40,681 nucleotides of DNA from a bacterium HR17 (GTDB lineage Bacteria > Armatimonadota > Fervidibacteria > Fervidibacterales > Fervidibacteraceae): contig BEHT01000032.1 of the NCBI GenBank assembly GCA_002898575.1, forward strand, positions 1 through 40,681, given 5' to 3'. Under the pieces are notes generated by a model. That model did not search any database. It saw only the letters and a list, made by a program, of their open reading frames with translations, and was not told the origin of the DNA. Both the position numbers and the translations under genes were made by a program. Of this stretch, positions 33,451 through 40,681 are shown piece by piece. Position 1 is the stretch's first letter. Every line of letters starts with the position of its first letter.

Positions 33451-36400
33451 ATGGTATCGGCGCAACCAGGACAACTGGTGCACGGACCGTTTTGGCAGGA
33501 ACCAGTGCGGGTGCTAAGCGTGCAAGCGGTAGACACATGGGTGTGGGTAAAGGTGGAAGGGCTGCGCTCCCATCGCGTGTGGGAGCGTTTTTTGTCCTCT
33601 GACGAATGGGCGCAGGTGCGCCCCGCTCCGCCCCGCAACGGGCGCGGAGATCCCGAACGCGCCTTCTTGGCGTTGGAGGGCTATCGGGTGCGCTCGGCAT
33701 ATCTCTTTGACCCGCTGCTCGCCGTCACCGTATCCCAAATTGACCCGTTACCTCACCAAATTGAAGCCGTTTACCGCGCCATCCTGCGCAACCCGCGCGT
33801 CCGATTCCTTTTGGCGGATGACCCTGGCGCTGGCAAAACCATCATGGCTGGACTGGTGATGAAAGAACTCAAGTATCGTGGGCTCGTGCAAAGGACGCTT
33901 ATCGTCGTCCCAGGTCACTTGCGTGAACAGTGGCGTCGGGAGATGCAGGAGCGGTTCAACGAGGCGTTCGTCGTTGTTGACCGAGGTGTCCTCAACAGTT
34001 TACTTGGGCACAACGCCTGGCAGGAGTTCAATCAGGTCATCACATCTATGGATTTCGCAAAACAACGGGATGTCTTGGAGTCCCTCAAAGATGCCCGTTG
34101 GGATTTGGTCATCGTTGACGAAGCCCACAAGTTCGCCGCTTACAAATACGGCAGCCAAACGAAGCGGACGGACAGATACAAGTTGGGGGAAGTCCTTTCG
34201 CCACGAACCCATTTCATGCTTTTCTTGACAGCAACACCGCACAAAGGCGACCCGGAGAACTTCCGACTGCTGTTGAATTTGCTTGAGCCTGGCATGTTCC
34301 CAACCGTCAACTCAATTGGTGAACTCTCGCGCCAAAACTCAACCCACCTGATCTTTCTACGCAGGATGAAAGAAGACCTGAGAAACTACGACAACACACC
34401 GCTGTTCCCGCCGAGAGAAGTGACGACCGTGCTTTACCAAATGTCGGACGCCGAAAAAGAACTTTACGATGCCGTCACCCAATATGTCCGCAGACACTAC
34501 CGAGAAGCGGTGGCTGAAAAGAAGCACGGCGTCGGCTTCGCGATGCTAATCCTCCAAAGGAGAATGGCGTCAAGCGTCCACGCCCTCCTCTCAACTTTGC
34601 GACGGAGACACCAAAGGTTGCAGGAATCGTTACGCTTGTGGGAAAGTTTCTTGAAACGACAGCAAGAGGCAGCCTTTGTTGACGAAGGTGAACTGAGAGA
34701 TGACCTTGAAGACGCTCCCGAAGAGGAACGCTGGCAAAAGGAAAACGAGTTCGTGGAGTCCCTGAGCACAGCCGGCTCAATTGCCCAGTTGAAGGACGAA
34801 ATCGCTGAGTTGGAACGGTTAATCGGTCTGGCGGAAAAAGTCGTTGAGTCGGGTGAAGAGACGAAACTTGCCGAGTTGAGGAAAGTGCTGGAATCCGAGG
34901 ATGTGAGGGGGAAAGGCGTCAAACTGCTCATTTTCACCGAATCCCGTGAAACGATGGAATACCTCGCAGCGCAATTGAAAAGTTGGGGGCTCTCTGTCAC
35001 GACCTTGCACGGGGGCATGAGCATGGAACAGCGGTTGGCTGCAGAGAACGAGTTCCGCAACAGGGCGCAAGTCATGGTTTCAACGGAGGCGGGCGGTGAA
35101 GGCATCAACCTTCAGTTTTGTTGGCTCATGGTCAACTACGACATCCCTTGGAACCCCAACCGACTTGAACAACGCATCGGGCGCATTCACCGATACGGGC
35201 AAAGGCACGCCGTCAGCGTCTACAACTTGGTCGCCGCAAACACAATTGAAGGGCGAATTTTGAAAACCCTTGACCAGAAACTCCAGCAAATCCGCAAAGC
35301 CTTGGGCAGCGACCGCGTTTTTGATGTCCTGGGCGACATCGTTGACTACTTGCTTGACGGGAAAAGCCTTGAAGACCTCGTCGTCCAAGCCATCGCCCAT
35401 CCGATAACCCTTGACGACATCGTCGCCCAAATTCAGAGAAAGCCGAACGACGAGTTGATTCGGAAGGTGCAGGAAATTTCCCTCGAAATGCTCGCTCAAA
35501 GGCACATCAACCTGGCTTGGGTGTTGGGCGAATCGGAAAGGGCAAAAGAGAACCGCCTCATCCCCGAATACATTGAGCGCTTCTTCCTGCGCGCCTGCGA
35601 GAAACTTAAAGTGAATGTCAAGCGAAGGGGCGACAGGATTTTCCAAATTGATTGGGTGCCCGCTGAAATCCGCGATGTGTCAACAGAGTTCAAAAACAGG
35701 TTCGGCGAAGTTCACACGACTTACCGAAAGTTCACCTTCCGCAAAGAACTTGCCCGCGACGATGTCGAATTCATCGCACCAGGACACCCCTTGCTTGAAG
35801 CGGTCGTTGAGAAACTCATGGCGTTGGGCGATGAGGACTTGAGAGGCGGGGCGTGTTTTTACGACCCGACCAGACGCTGGGACGGTTGGCTTTGGGCGCT
35901 TGAAGGCGAAATCGTTGACGGACGCCAAGAAGTGGTCGGGAAAAGACTGTTCGCCGTCTACCAACCGAAAGAAGGTAAACCGATCGTCGTCAACCCCGCA
36001 GTCATCTGGGATTTGCACCCTGCACCGCCGGAGAATTACCGACCTGAACAACCGACGGCTGAAGACCCTTCGGAAGTTCCCGCACCGATCATCTTAGCCT
36101 TGCTGCCCGAAATGCACGCTTACCTATCTGAACTGAAATCCGACAGGGAAAAGTTCGCCGAAGTGAGGCAAAAATACGCCCTGCCCAGATTGCGGCACTT
36201 GATCAACGAGCAGGAAGCCAAAATCGCCGATTTGGAGTTCAGGCGAACGCGTGGCGAAAATGTTGAACTCACCCTTCGGAACGAGAAAAGGGAACTTGAC
36301 AGATTGCAAGATCAACTGAAAGCGCTGCAGGAAAGTTTGGTAACCGAAACGACCTTGAGCATCGGTCGGTTCTCGGTGTTGACCGTCTTCCGCGTCATGC

Positions 36401-36807
36401 CCATGCCAGTTGACGAACACACCGCCGATGTGATGGCTGAAACCCCTGAACTTGAAGTCGTAGGGCTGCAGGTCGCCATGAATCATGAGCGAAAGCACGG
36501 TCGTTCCCCTGTTGATGTCTCTTTGCAACGGTTGGGCTACGACATCAGGTCAACAGCACCCGACGGAACCGTCCGCTACATTGAAGTCAAAACGCGGGCG
36601 CGAAGCGGCAGCATAGCGCTCACGGAACACGAGTGGCTGAAAGCCAAGCAACTGGGCGAGTCTTATTGGCTCTATGTCGTGGAGAACGCCGCCACTGAGC
36701 CGACATTGTGGCTAATCAACAATCCCGCTGACAGACTTGAACCGCAAGCGCAAATCGTGCAATATGTCTTTGACCGTTGGAAGGCAGCGGCGCAAATTGC
36801 CGATTAA
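33451..36807 (+). CDS. SNF2-family helicase with C-terminal DUF3883 domain
   Basis: An 1118-residue DNA translocase. Walker A GAGKT is at 126-130 in LLADDPGAGKTIMAG, DEAH at 223-226, LTATPH about 260, and the second RecA lobe ends with motif VI QRIGRIHRYGQ at 574-584. Residues about 430-480 are a charged coiled insertion between the lobes. The C-terminus (about 1010-1100: LQRLGYDIRSTAPDGTVRYI, then EVKTRARSGSIALTEHEWLKA) is a DUF3883 domain, a restriction-endonuclease-like fold often fused to defence helicases; D and ExK-like residues (IEVK) are present. The architecture resembles DrmD of class 1 DISARM and the helicases of DUF1156/DUF499 cassettes. A methyltransferase gene follows 59 bases later. 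Confidence 0.9.
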   Translation: MVSAQPGQLVHGPFWQEPVRVLSVQAVDTWVWVKVEGLRSHRVWERFLSSDEWAQVRPAPPRNGRGDPERAFLALEGYRVRSAYLFDPLLAVTVSQIDPLPHQIEAVYRAILRNPRVRFLLADDPGAGKTIMAGLVMKELKYRGLVQRTLIVVPGHLREQWRREMQERFNEAFVVVDRGVLNSLLGHNAWQEFNQVITSMDFAKQRDVLESLKDARWDLVIVDEAHKFAAYKYGSQTKRTDRYKLGEVLSPRTHFMLFLTATPHKGDPENFRLLLNLLEPGMFPTVNSIGELSRQNSTHLIFLRRMKEDLRNYDNTPLFPPREVTTVLYQMSDAEKELYDAVTQYVRRHYREAVAEKKHGVGFAMLILQRRMASSVHALLSTLRRRHQRLQESLRLWESFLKRQQEAAFVDEGELRDDLEDAPEEERWQKENEFVESLSTAGSIAQLKDEIAELERLIGLAEKVVESGEETKLAELRKVLESEDVRGKGVKLLIFTESRETMEYLAAQLKSWGLSVTTLHGGMSMEQRLAAENEFRNRAQVMVSTEAGGEGINLQFCWLMVNYDIPWNPNRLEQRIGRIHRYGQRHAVSVYNLVAANTIEGRILKTLDQKLQQIRKALGSDRVFDVLGDIVDYLLDGKSLEDLVVQAIAHPITLDDIVAQIQRKPNDELIRKVQEISLEMLAQRHINLAWVLGESERAKENRLIPEYIERFFLRACEKLKVNVKRRGDRIFQIDWVPAEIRDVSTEFKNRFGEVHTTYRKFTFRKELARDDVEFIAPGHPLLEAVVEKLMALGDEDLRGGACFYDPTRRWDGWLWALEGEIVDGRQEVVGKRLFAVYQPKEGKPIVVNPAVIWDLHPAPPENYRPEQPTAEDPSEVPAPIILALLPEMHAYLSELKSDREKFAEVRQKYALPRLRHLINEQEAKIADLEFRRTRGENVELTLRNEKRELDRLQDQLKALQESLVTETTLSIGRFSVLTVFRVMPMPVDEHTADVMAETPELEVVGLQVAMNHERKHGRSPVDVSLQRLGYDIRSTAPDGTVRYIEVKTRARSGSIALTEHEWLKAKQLGESYWLYVVENAATEPTLWLINNPADRLEPQAQIVQYVFDRWKAAAQIAD

Positions 36808-36866
36808 CTCGTAAGGGTAGACTACCACCCAACTGAAGTCAAGTGAGCGAGGAGGTTGACGCAACG

Positions 36867-38351
36867 ATGCCAAAACGGCTCATTGAGGTTGAAGGGGCGT
36901 TCCCGTTGGAAGAGGTGAGCGCGGAGTCAAGGCGGGAGAAAAACATCCGTCACGGTCACATCTCAACCCTGCATATCTGGTGGGCGAGACGACCTTTGGC
37001 GGCGTCCCGCACAACCATTTTCGCCGCCTTGATGCCCGCCCCCGACAACGCGGACAATCAGGCTCGCAGGCGCTCGGCAACAAACTCCAAATTGAGAAAC
37101 CTCCGCGTGACTGCGTTGCGGGATTTAATCGCCCACATCGCCCCTTGGGAAGCGGTCAAAGACGGGGACAACCGTTGCATTCAGCAGGCTCGCGCCCTCA
37201 TCCGCCAAATCTACCCTGAACCGCCAAAGGTGTTGGACTGTTTTGCAGGCGGAGGGAGCATCCCGCTGGAAGCCCTCCGGCTCGGTTGCGCAACTTACGC
37301 TCTGGACTACAACCCAGTCGCCGTCTTGATTTTGAAAGCCATCTTGGAGTATCCTCAAAAGTTCGGGCGAATTTTGTTGGACGCTGTCAAGCAGTGGGGC
37401 GATTGGGTGCTGAACGAGGCGAAAAAGGAACTTGACAAGTTTTATCCCAAAGACCCCGACGGCTCAATCCCTGTCGGATACCTCTGGGCTCGCACATTGC
37501 CTTGCCAAGACCCAAACTGCGGCGCTGAAATCCCATTGATGAGGCAAACTTGGCTGGCAAAAAAAGACAACCGCGCAATTGCTTTGAAGTTGACTGCCGA
37601 TAAAACCGCCAAACGCGTGGATGCTACCATCGTGCAAGGCAATCAAATTGACTTTGACCCCTCCGTCGGAACGGTCAAAGGAGCGGTCGTCACCTGCCCC
37701 GTCTGTGGCGGAACAATTGATGACGACACGACGCGACGACTTTTCCGTGAAGGCAAATCTGGGCAACGCATGATGGCAGTGGTGTTGCACCATCCTCAGC
37801 GCTCTGGCAAAACCTACCGCTTGCCCACCAGCCGCGACCTTCAAGCCTACCGCGCCGCTGAGGCAGCGCTGGAAACGAAACGCCAGCAACTCTGGGCTGA
37901 ATGGGGCATTGACCCCGTGCCGGATGAGTTGATTCCGACACCGTGCCATGAAGTAGACCGTTTGCCGATGTATGGTATGCCCCGCTGGGGTGACGCCTTT
38001 AACGCTCGTCAGAAGTTGGCGCTGATTACCTTTGCCGATGCCGTGCGCCGCGCCCACAAGGAAATGCTCGCCCAAGGCGCTGAGCCAGAATTTGCTAAAG
38101 CAGTGGTGACTTATTTGGCACTCACATTTAATCGCCTCGCGGCCTCATACAACAGCCTATGCCGATGGCAACCTGCAGGTGAAAAGATAGCGGATGTCTT
38201 CTCTCGCCAAGCATTACCTATGGTTTGGGATTTTTCAGAACCGAATCCATTTGGTGGCGCCTCCAGAAGTTGGGACGAACTGTTTAGAGACACGAACGAT
38301 GTCCTTACCCACCTCACCCGCATCCCGCCAGTAAAGGAGGCGGAACTATGA
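36867..38351 (+). CDS. DUF1156-type DNA methyltransferase, N-terminal half (split gene)
   Basis: N-terminal half of a large adenine-type DNA methyltransferase, 494 residues. ATG 36867 follows GAGGAGG; a GTG at 36843 is less likely. The DUF1156 start is clear: LIEVEGAFPLEEVSAESRRE, then HISTLHIWWARRPLAASRTT. SAM-binding motif I, VLDCFAGGGSIPLEAL, spans about 122-137. Two Cys pairs (CQDPNC and CPVC) form a probable zinc site. The protein stops after TRIPPVKEAEL, just before the position where intact relatives enter the GSAT-LPYPD and DPPY segment. It therefore lacks the catalytic motif IV, which the gene at 38990 supplies. The stop overlaps the ATG of the next gene (ATGA). Confidence 0.92.
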   Translation: MPKRLIEVEGAFPLEEVSAESRREKNIRHGHISTLHIWWARRPLAASRTTIFAALMPAPDNADNQARRRSATNSKLRNLRVTALRDLIAHIAPWEAVKDGDNRCIQQARALIRQIYPEPPKVLDCFAGGGSIPLEALRLGCATYALDYNPVAVLILKAILEYPQKFGRILLDAVKQWGDWVLNEAKKELDKFYPKDPDGSIPVGYLWARTLPCQDPNCGAEIPLMRQTWLAKKDNRAIALKLTADKTAKRVDATIVQGNQIDFDPSVGTVKGAVVTCPVCGGTIDDDTTRRLFREGKSGQRMMAVVLHHPQRSGKTYRLPTSRDLQAYRAAEAALETKRQQLWAEWGIDPVPDELIPTPCHEVDRLPMYGMPRWGDAFNARQKLALITFADAVRRAHKEMLAQGAEPEFAKAVVTYLALTFNRLAASYNSLCRWQPAGEKIADVFSRQALPMVWDFSEPNPFGGASRSWDELFRDTNDVLTHLTRIPPVKEAEL

Positions 38352-38647
38352 AGGTGAAGCGGCGCGAGGAGATTGAGCGTATCTTGCGGGAACACAAAGA
38401 GGAATTGCGGGAGAAATATGGTGTCCGTGAGATCGGTCTTTTCGGCTCTTATGTGCGAGGCGAGCAACACAAGCGCAGCGATGTGGACATCTTAGTGGAA
38501 TTTGAAGTTGTGCCGGGGTTGCTCAAATTCATAGAACTGGAGAACTACCTATCCCGATTGCTGGGCGTTCGGGTGGACTTGGTGCGTAGGGCTTCCATCC
38601 GCGAAGAACTTCGGGAACGCATCCTTAGCGAGGTGGTTATGATATGA
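38348..38647 (+). CDS. mntA: MNT-type nucleotidyltransferase antitoxin
   Basis: A 99-residue minimal nucleotidyltransferase. The catalytic signature is complete: G33-S34, ten residues, then D45-V-D47 (GSX10DXD), plus D77 in GVRVDLV as the likely third carboxylate. In characterised MntA-HepT pairs the MNT protein adds AMP to a tyrosine of the HEPN toxin and silences it. AAAGGAGG lies 7 bases before the ATG, the strongest ribosome-binding site in the operon. The gene lies between the two halves of the methyltransferase and overlaps its neighbours by four bases on each side. Confidence 0.95.
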   Translation: MKVKRREEIERILREHKEELREKYGVREIGLFGSYVRGEQHKRSDVDILVEFEVVPGLLKFIELENYLSRLLGVRVDLVRRASIREELRERILSEVVMI

Positions 38648-38997
38648 AGCGCACATACACCCTGTTTCTGAAGGACATTCTGGAGGCAATGGAGAAAATA
38701 GAGCAGTTTACAGGCGAGACATCTTTTGATGAGTTCGTCCAAGACGACATGCGCGCCAGCGCCGTAGTGCGAAAATTAGAGATCATCGGCGAAGCCGCTA
38801 AAAACATCCCGTCGGCAGTGAGGCGGCGATACCCCGATGTCCCCTGGAGCAGCATGGCACGCATGCGCGACCGGCTCACTCATGGCTACTGGGCGGTAGA
38901 TTACGAAATCGTCTGGAAGGTAATCAGGGCAGAACTCCCAGCCCTCAAGCCGAGGATTCAGGAAATCTACAGGAAGGAGTTAAAGCACGATGGTTAA
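38644..38997 (+). CDS. hepT: HEPN-domain ribonuclease toxin (HepT/DUF86)
   Basis: A 117-residue all-helical HEPN protein. The RNase motif RX4HXY is intact: R75, H80 and Y82 in RDRLTHGYWAVD. Y82 is the residue that MntA proteins AMPylate in studied pairs. The block VVRKLEIIGEAAKNIP is typical of DUF86. With the MNT gene immediately upstream it forms a complete type VII-like toxin-antitoxin unit. Translation should be coupled to mntA (ATGA). Its end overlaps the C-terminal methyltransferase half by eight bases. Confidence 0.95.
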   Translation: MKRTYTLFLKDILEAMEKIEQFTGETSFDEFVQDDMRASAVVRKLEIIGEAAKNIPSAVRRRYPDVPWSSMARMRDRLTHGYWAVDYEIVWKVIRAELPALKPRIQEIYRKELKHDG

Positions 38998-40222
38998 GGT
39001 TTTGCAAGGCTCCGCCACCAAACTTCCCTACCCAGACAACTTCTTTGACGCCGTCATCACCGACCCGCCATGGTGTGACAATGTGAACTACTCAGCGTTG
39101 TCGGACTTCTTTTATGTTTGGCTCAAGCGAGTCGTCGGCGATCTCTACCCCGAACTCTTTGCCACGCCATTAACGCCTAAAAGCGAAGAAATCGTGCAAG
39201 ATCCCAACCGCCATGGTGGCAAAGAAAAGGCAAAAGCGTTTTTTGAACAAATGCTCACCCAGGCTTTCCGTGAGATTTACCGTGTTCTGAAAGACGACGG
39301 CATTGCGGTGATCGTGTTTGCTCACACGAGCGTTGAGGCGTGGGAAAGTGCTATCAAGGCATTGCTAGACGCTGACCTTTACCTGACAGCATCGCTCCCT
39401 ATCCACACGGAAATGGAGACGCGGTTGCTTGCTCGAGGAACAGCAGCGTTGGCTTCATCGGTTTACATGGTTTGTCGCAAACGATTGGGGCAGGAAGTTG
39501 GCGAATATCGCAAGGTCATCAACGAAATGCAGGACGCAATCCCGAAGTCGTTGGAGCGGTTCTGGGACGCAGGCATAAGCGGCGCCGATTTTTGGCAAAG
39601 TTCTATCGGTCCAGCCGTCGCTGTCTTCGGACGATACAAAAAAGTTGTCAAGCAAGACGGCACCGAAGTCAGCGTCCGAGAGTTGCTTGAGGAGGCTCGC
39701 AAAATCGTCGCCCAATATGCACTTAAGCGTGTGCTGGAAAAAGTCGGTGGCGACGCTTACACCGTCGGCGGACTTGACCCATTAACTCGGCTCTACCTTG
39801 TCTGGCGATGGACATTCGGCGGCGGGAGAACCAAAGTGCCTTTTGATGCTGCCCTGCGGGTCGCAAGGGCTGAAGGCGTTGATTTGCACGATGTCGCCAG
39901 AGGCGATGGCTTGGTCAAGGTGAAAGGCGGCGATGTTTGGGTCATCGGTCCAAACGAACGCAAAAGCGATAAAAAGTTCATGCAGGCTGAACGGTTCGCT
40001 TCGCTCGTTGATGTCTTGCATCGGGCAGTCCTTGCGTGGCAAAGTGGCGATGAAGGGATACTGCAAAACCTCTTAACCCAATACAGCGGGAACGACCTCT
40101 TCTGGCAAGTGGCACAAGCCATCGCAGAAGTTTTACCCGAAGGCGACGAGGAACGAAGGTTGCTTCATGGCTTCTTAGCCATGCGAGGGAAGATAGGTCG
40201 TTTCGGGGGGCTGTTCTCCTGA
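38990..40222 (+). CDS. DUF1156-type DNA methyltransferase, C-terminal half (split gene)
   Basis: C-terminal half, 410 residues, with its own AAGGAG 10 bases before ATG 38990. It opens MVKVLQGSATKLPYPDNFFD and then carries the catalytic motif IV, D25-P-P-W28 in VITDPPWCDNVNYSALSD, followed by DFFYVWLKR, all standard for the region just after the point where the first half stops. EIYRVLKDDGIAVIVFAHTS and a long C-terminal part (VGGLDPLTRLYLVWRWTFGG) complete the DUF1156 family length: 494 + 410 residues. It has no motif I, so activity would need the first half in trans. Its last codons and stop lie inside a palindromic repeat (TGA in GAACAGCC at 40220-40228). Confidence 0.92.
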   Translation: MVKVLQGSATKLPYPDNFFDAVITDPPWCDNVNYSALSDFFYVWLKRVVGDLYPELFATPLTPKSEEIVQDPNRHGGKEKAKAFFEQMLTQAFREIYRVLKDDGIAVIVFAHTSVEAWESAIKALLDADLYLTASLPIHTEMETRLLARGTAALASSVYMVCRKRLGQEVGEYRKVINEMQDAIPKSLERFWDAGISGADFWQSSIGPAVAVFGRYKKVVKQDGTEVSVRELLEEARKIVAQYALKRVLEKVGGDAYTVGGLDPLTRLYLVWRWTFGGGRTKVPFDAALRVARAEGVDLHDVARGDGLVKVKGGDVWVIGPNERKSDKKFMQAERFASLVDVLHRAVLAWQSGDEGILQNLLTQYSGNDLFWQVAQAIAEVLPEGDEERRLLHGFLAMRGKIGRFGGLFS

Positions 40223-40600
40223 ACAGCCGTTCAGCCTCGGAGGGCTGCTCTCCGGAGGGCTGCGCGTTCGGAGGTCTGCTCTCCCGAACCGCCGCAAAAT
40301 CGCCGTTCGGAGGGCGGCTCTCCTGAGCCGCCGCAAAATCGGCGCATCAGGAGATGCGCCCTCCGAGACGCCGCAAAAATCGTCGTTCGGAGGGCGGTTC
40401 TCCCGAACCGCCGCTCAGGAAAATTTCGTCGTTCGGAGGGCGGCTCTCTGAGCCGCCGCAAAAATCAGCGTGGAAAATCGGCGCGTCAGGAGACGCGCCC
40501 TCCGAGGTGCCGCAGAGATCGTCGTTCGGAGGGCGGCTCTCCTGAGCCGCCGCAAAAATCATCGTGGCAAATCGGCGCATCGGGAGACGCGCCCTCCGAT
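40203..40600. repeat. Cluster of palindromic repeats ending the island
   Basis: About eight hairpin units follow one another: GGCTGTTC/GAACAGCC (40209-40228), several GGCGGCTC/GAGCCGCC, one GGCGGTTC/GAACCGCC, and GGCGCATC or GGCGCGTC with their complements, mostly preceded by TCGGAGGG or followed by CCCTCCGA. Spacers such as CAGGAAAATTTCGTCG are shared with the cluster at 32143-32470. The first hairpin overlaps the 3' end of the methyltransferase half, so the array probably also serves as the operon's transcript end. Confidence 0.92.
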
Positions 40601-40625
40601 AAAAGGGGTGATGAGGGAAATGAGG

Positions 40626-40681
40626 TCACACCAAAACAGGCGACCCCAACGCCGGCATCCGCACCACAATGTCATCATAGT
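40626..40681 (-). CDS. Possible 3' end of a minus-strand gene (partial)
   Basis: The minus strand from the window edge reads YDDIVVRMPALGSPVLV and stops at TGA (40628-40626). It looks like a natural protein C-terminus, but 17 residues are too few for identification. If real, the gene converges on the methyltransferase operon, and the island ends at the repeat cluster. Confidence 0.35.
   Translation of the reverse strand, partial: YDDIVVRMPALGSPVLV

Overview
The window is a roughly 40.7 kb, GC-rich (about 60% by eye) bacterial chromosomal segment. Taxon is inference only. The mix of RNase Y, ClpC, groESL, an H-X9-DG pseudopilin and dense GC-rich palindromic repeats fits a deep-branching lineage such as Armatimonadota (Fervidibacter-like), possibly thermophilic. 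I see no rRNA, tRNA, riboswitch or CRISPR array.

Layout, left to right. (1) 1-131: palindromic repeat pair. (2) 161-4919, minus strand: a signalling operon (hypothetical protein, GGDEF protein with an orphan histidine-kinase dimerisation tail, receiver-GAF-HD-GYP protein) ending in a UbiA-family prenyltransferase, with a good promoter at 4953-4981. (3) 5009-6681: thiE-thiL. (4) 6750-9660: a lower-GC accessory patch with a broken ubiX remnant, a beta-class DNA methyltransferase, and its cognate restriction endonuclease gene broken by two frameshifts. (5) 9664-15269: a glyoxalase-fold protein, then a minus-strand operon of molybdenum hydroxylase FAD and molybdopterin subunits, an ABC-ATPase-like protein without a Walker A motif, a membrane protein and a TPR protein. 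A ~530 bp AT-rich block crosses two of these genes. (6) 15632-20200: a second HD-GYP response regulator, a pseudopilin, rpoZ and groES-groEL. (7) 20421-30142: sugar isomerase-like protein, a catalytically dead truncated ClpC paralogue, ilvE, clpC, recA, recX and rny, a housekeeping proteostasis/repair/RNA-decay block. (8) 30181-31976, minus strand: an ECF sigma factor and a likely partner regulator. (9) 32143-40600: an island bracketed by palindromic repeat clusters.

The island carries the most unusual system. After a terminator, a SNF2 helicase with a C-terminal DUF3883 domain is followed by a DUF1156-type DNA methyltransferase that is cut in two. A complete MNT/HEPN (MntA/HepT) toxin-antitoxin pair sits exactly at the cut, and all four reading frames overlap by 4, 4 and 8 bases. 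The SAM-binding motif is in the first half and the catalytic DPPW motif in the second. Joining the halves gives an almost seamless ~900-residue enzyme. I infer a helicase-methyltransferase anti-phage module with a toxin-antitoxin pair built into its modification gene, so that modification enzyme and toxin neutraliser are made from one coupled message.
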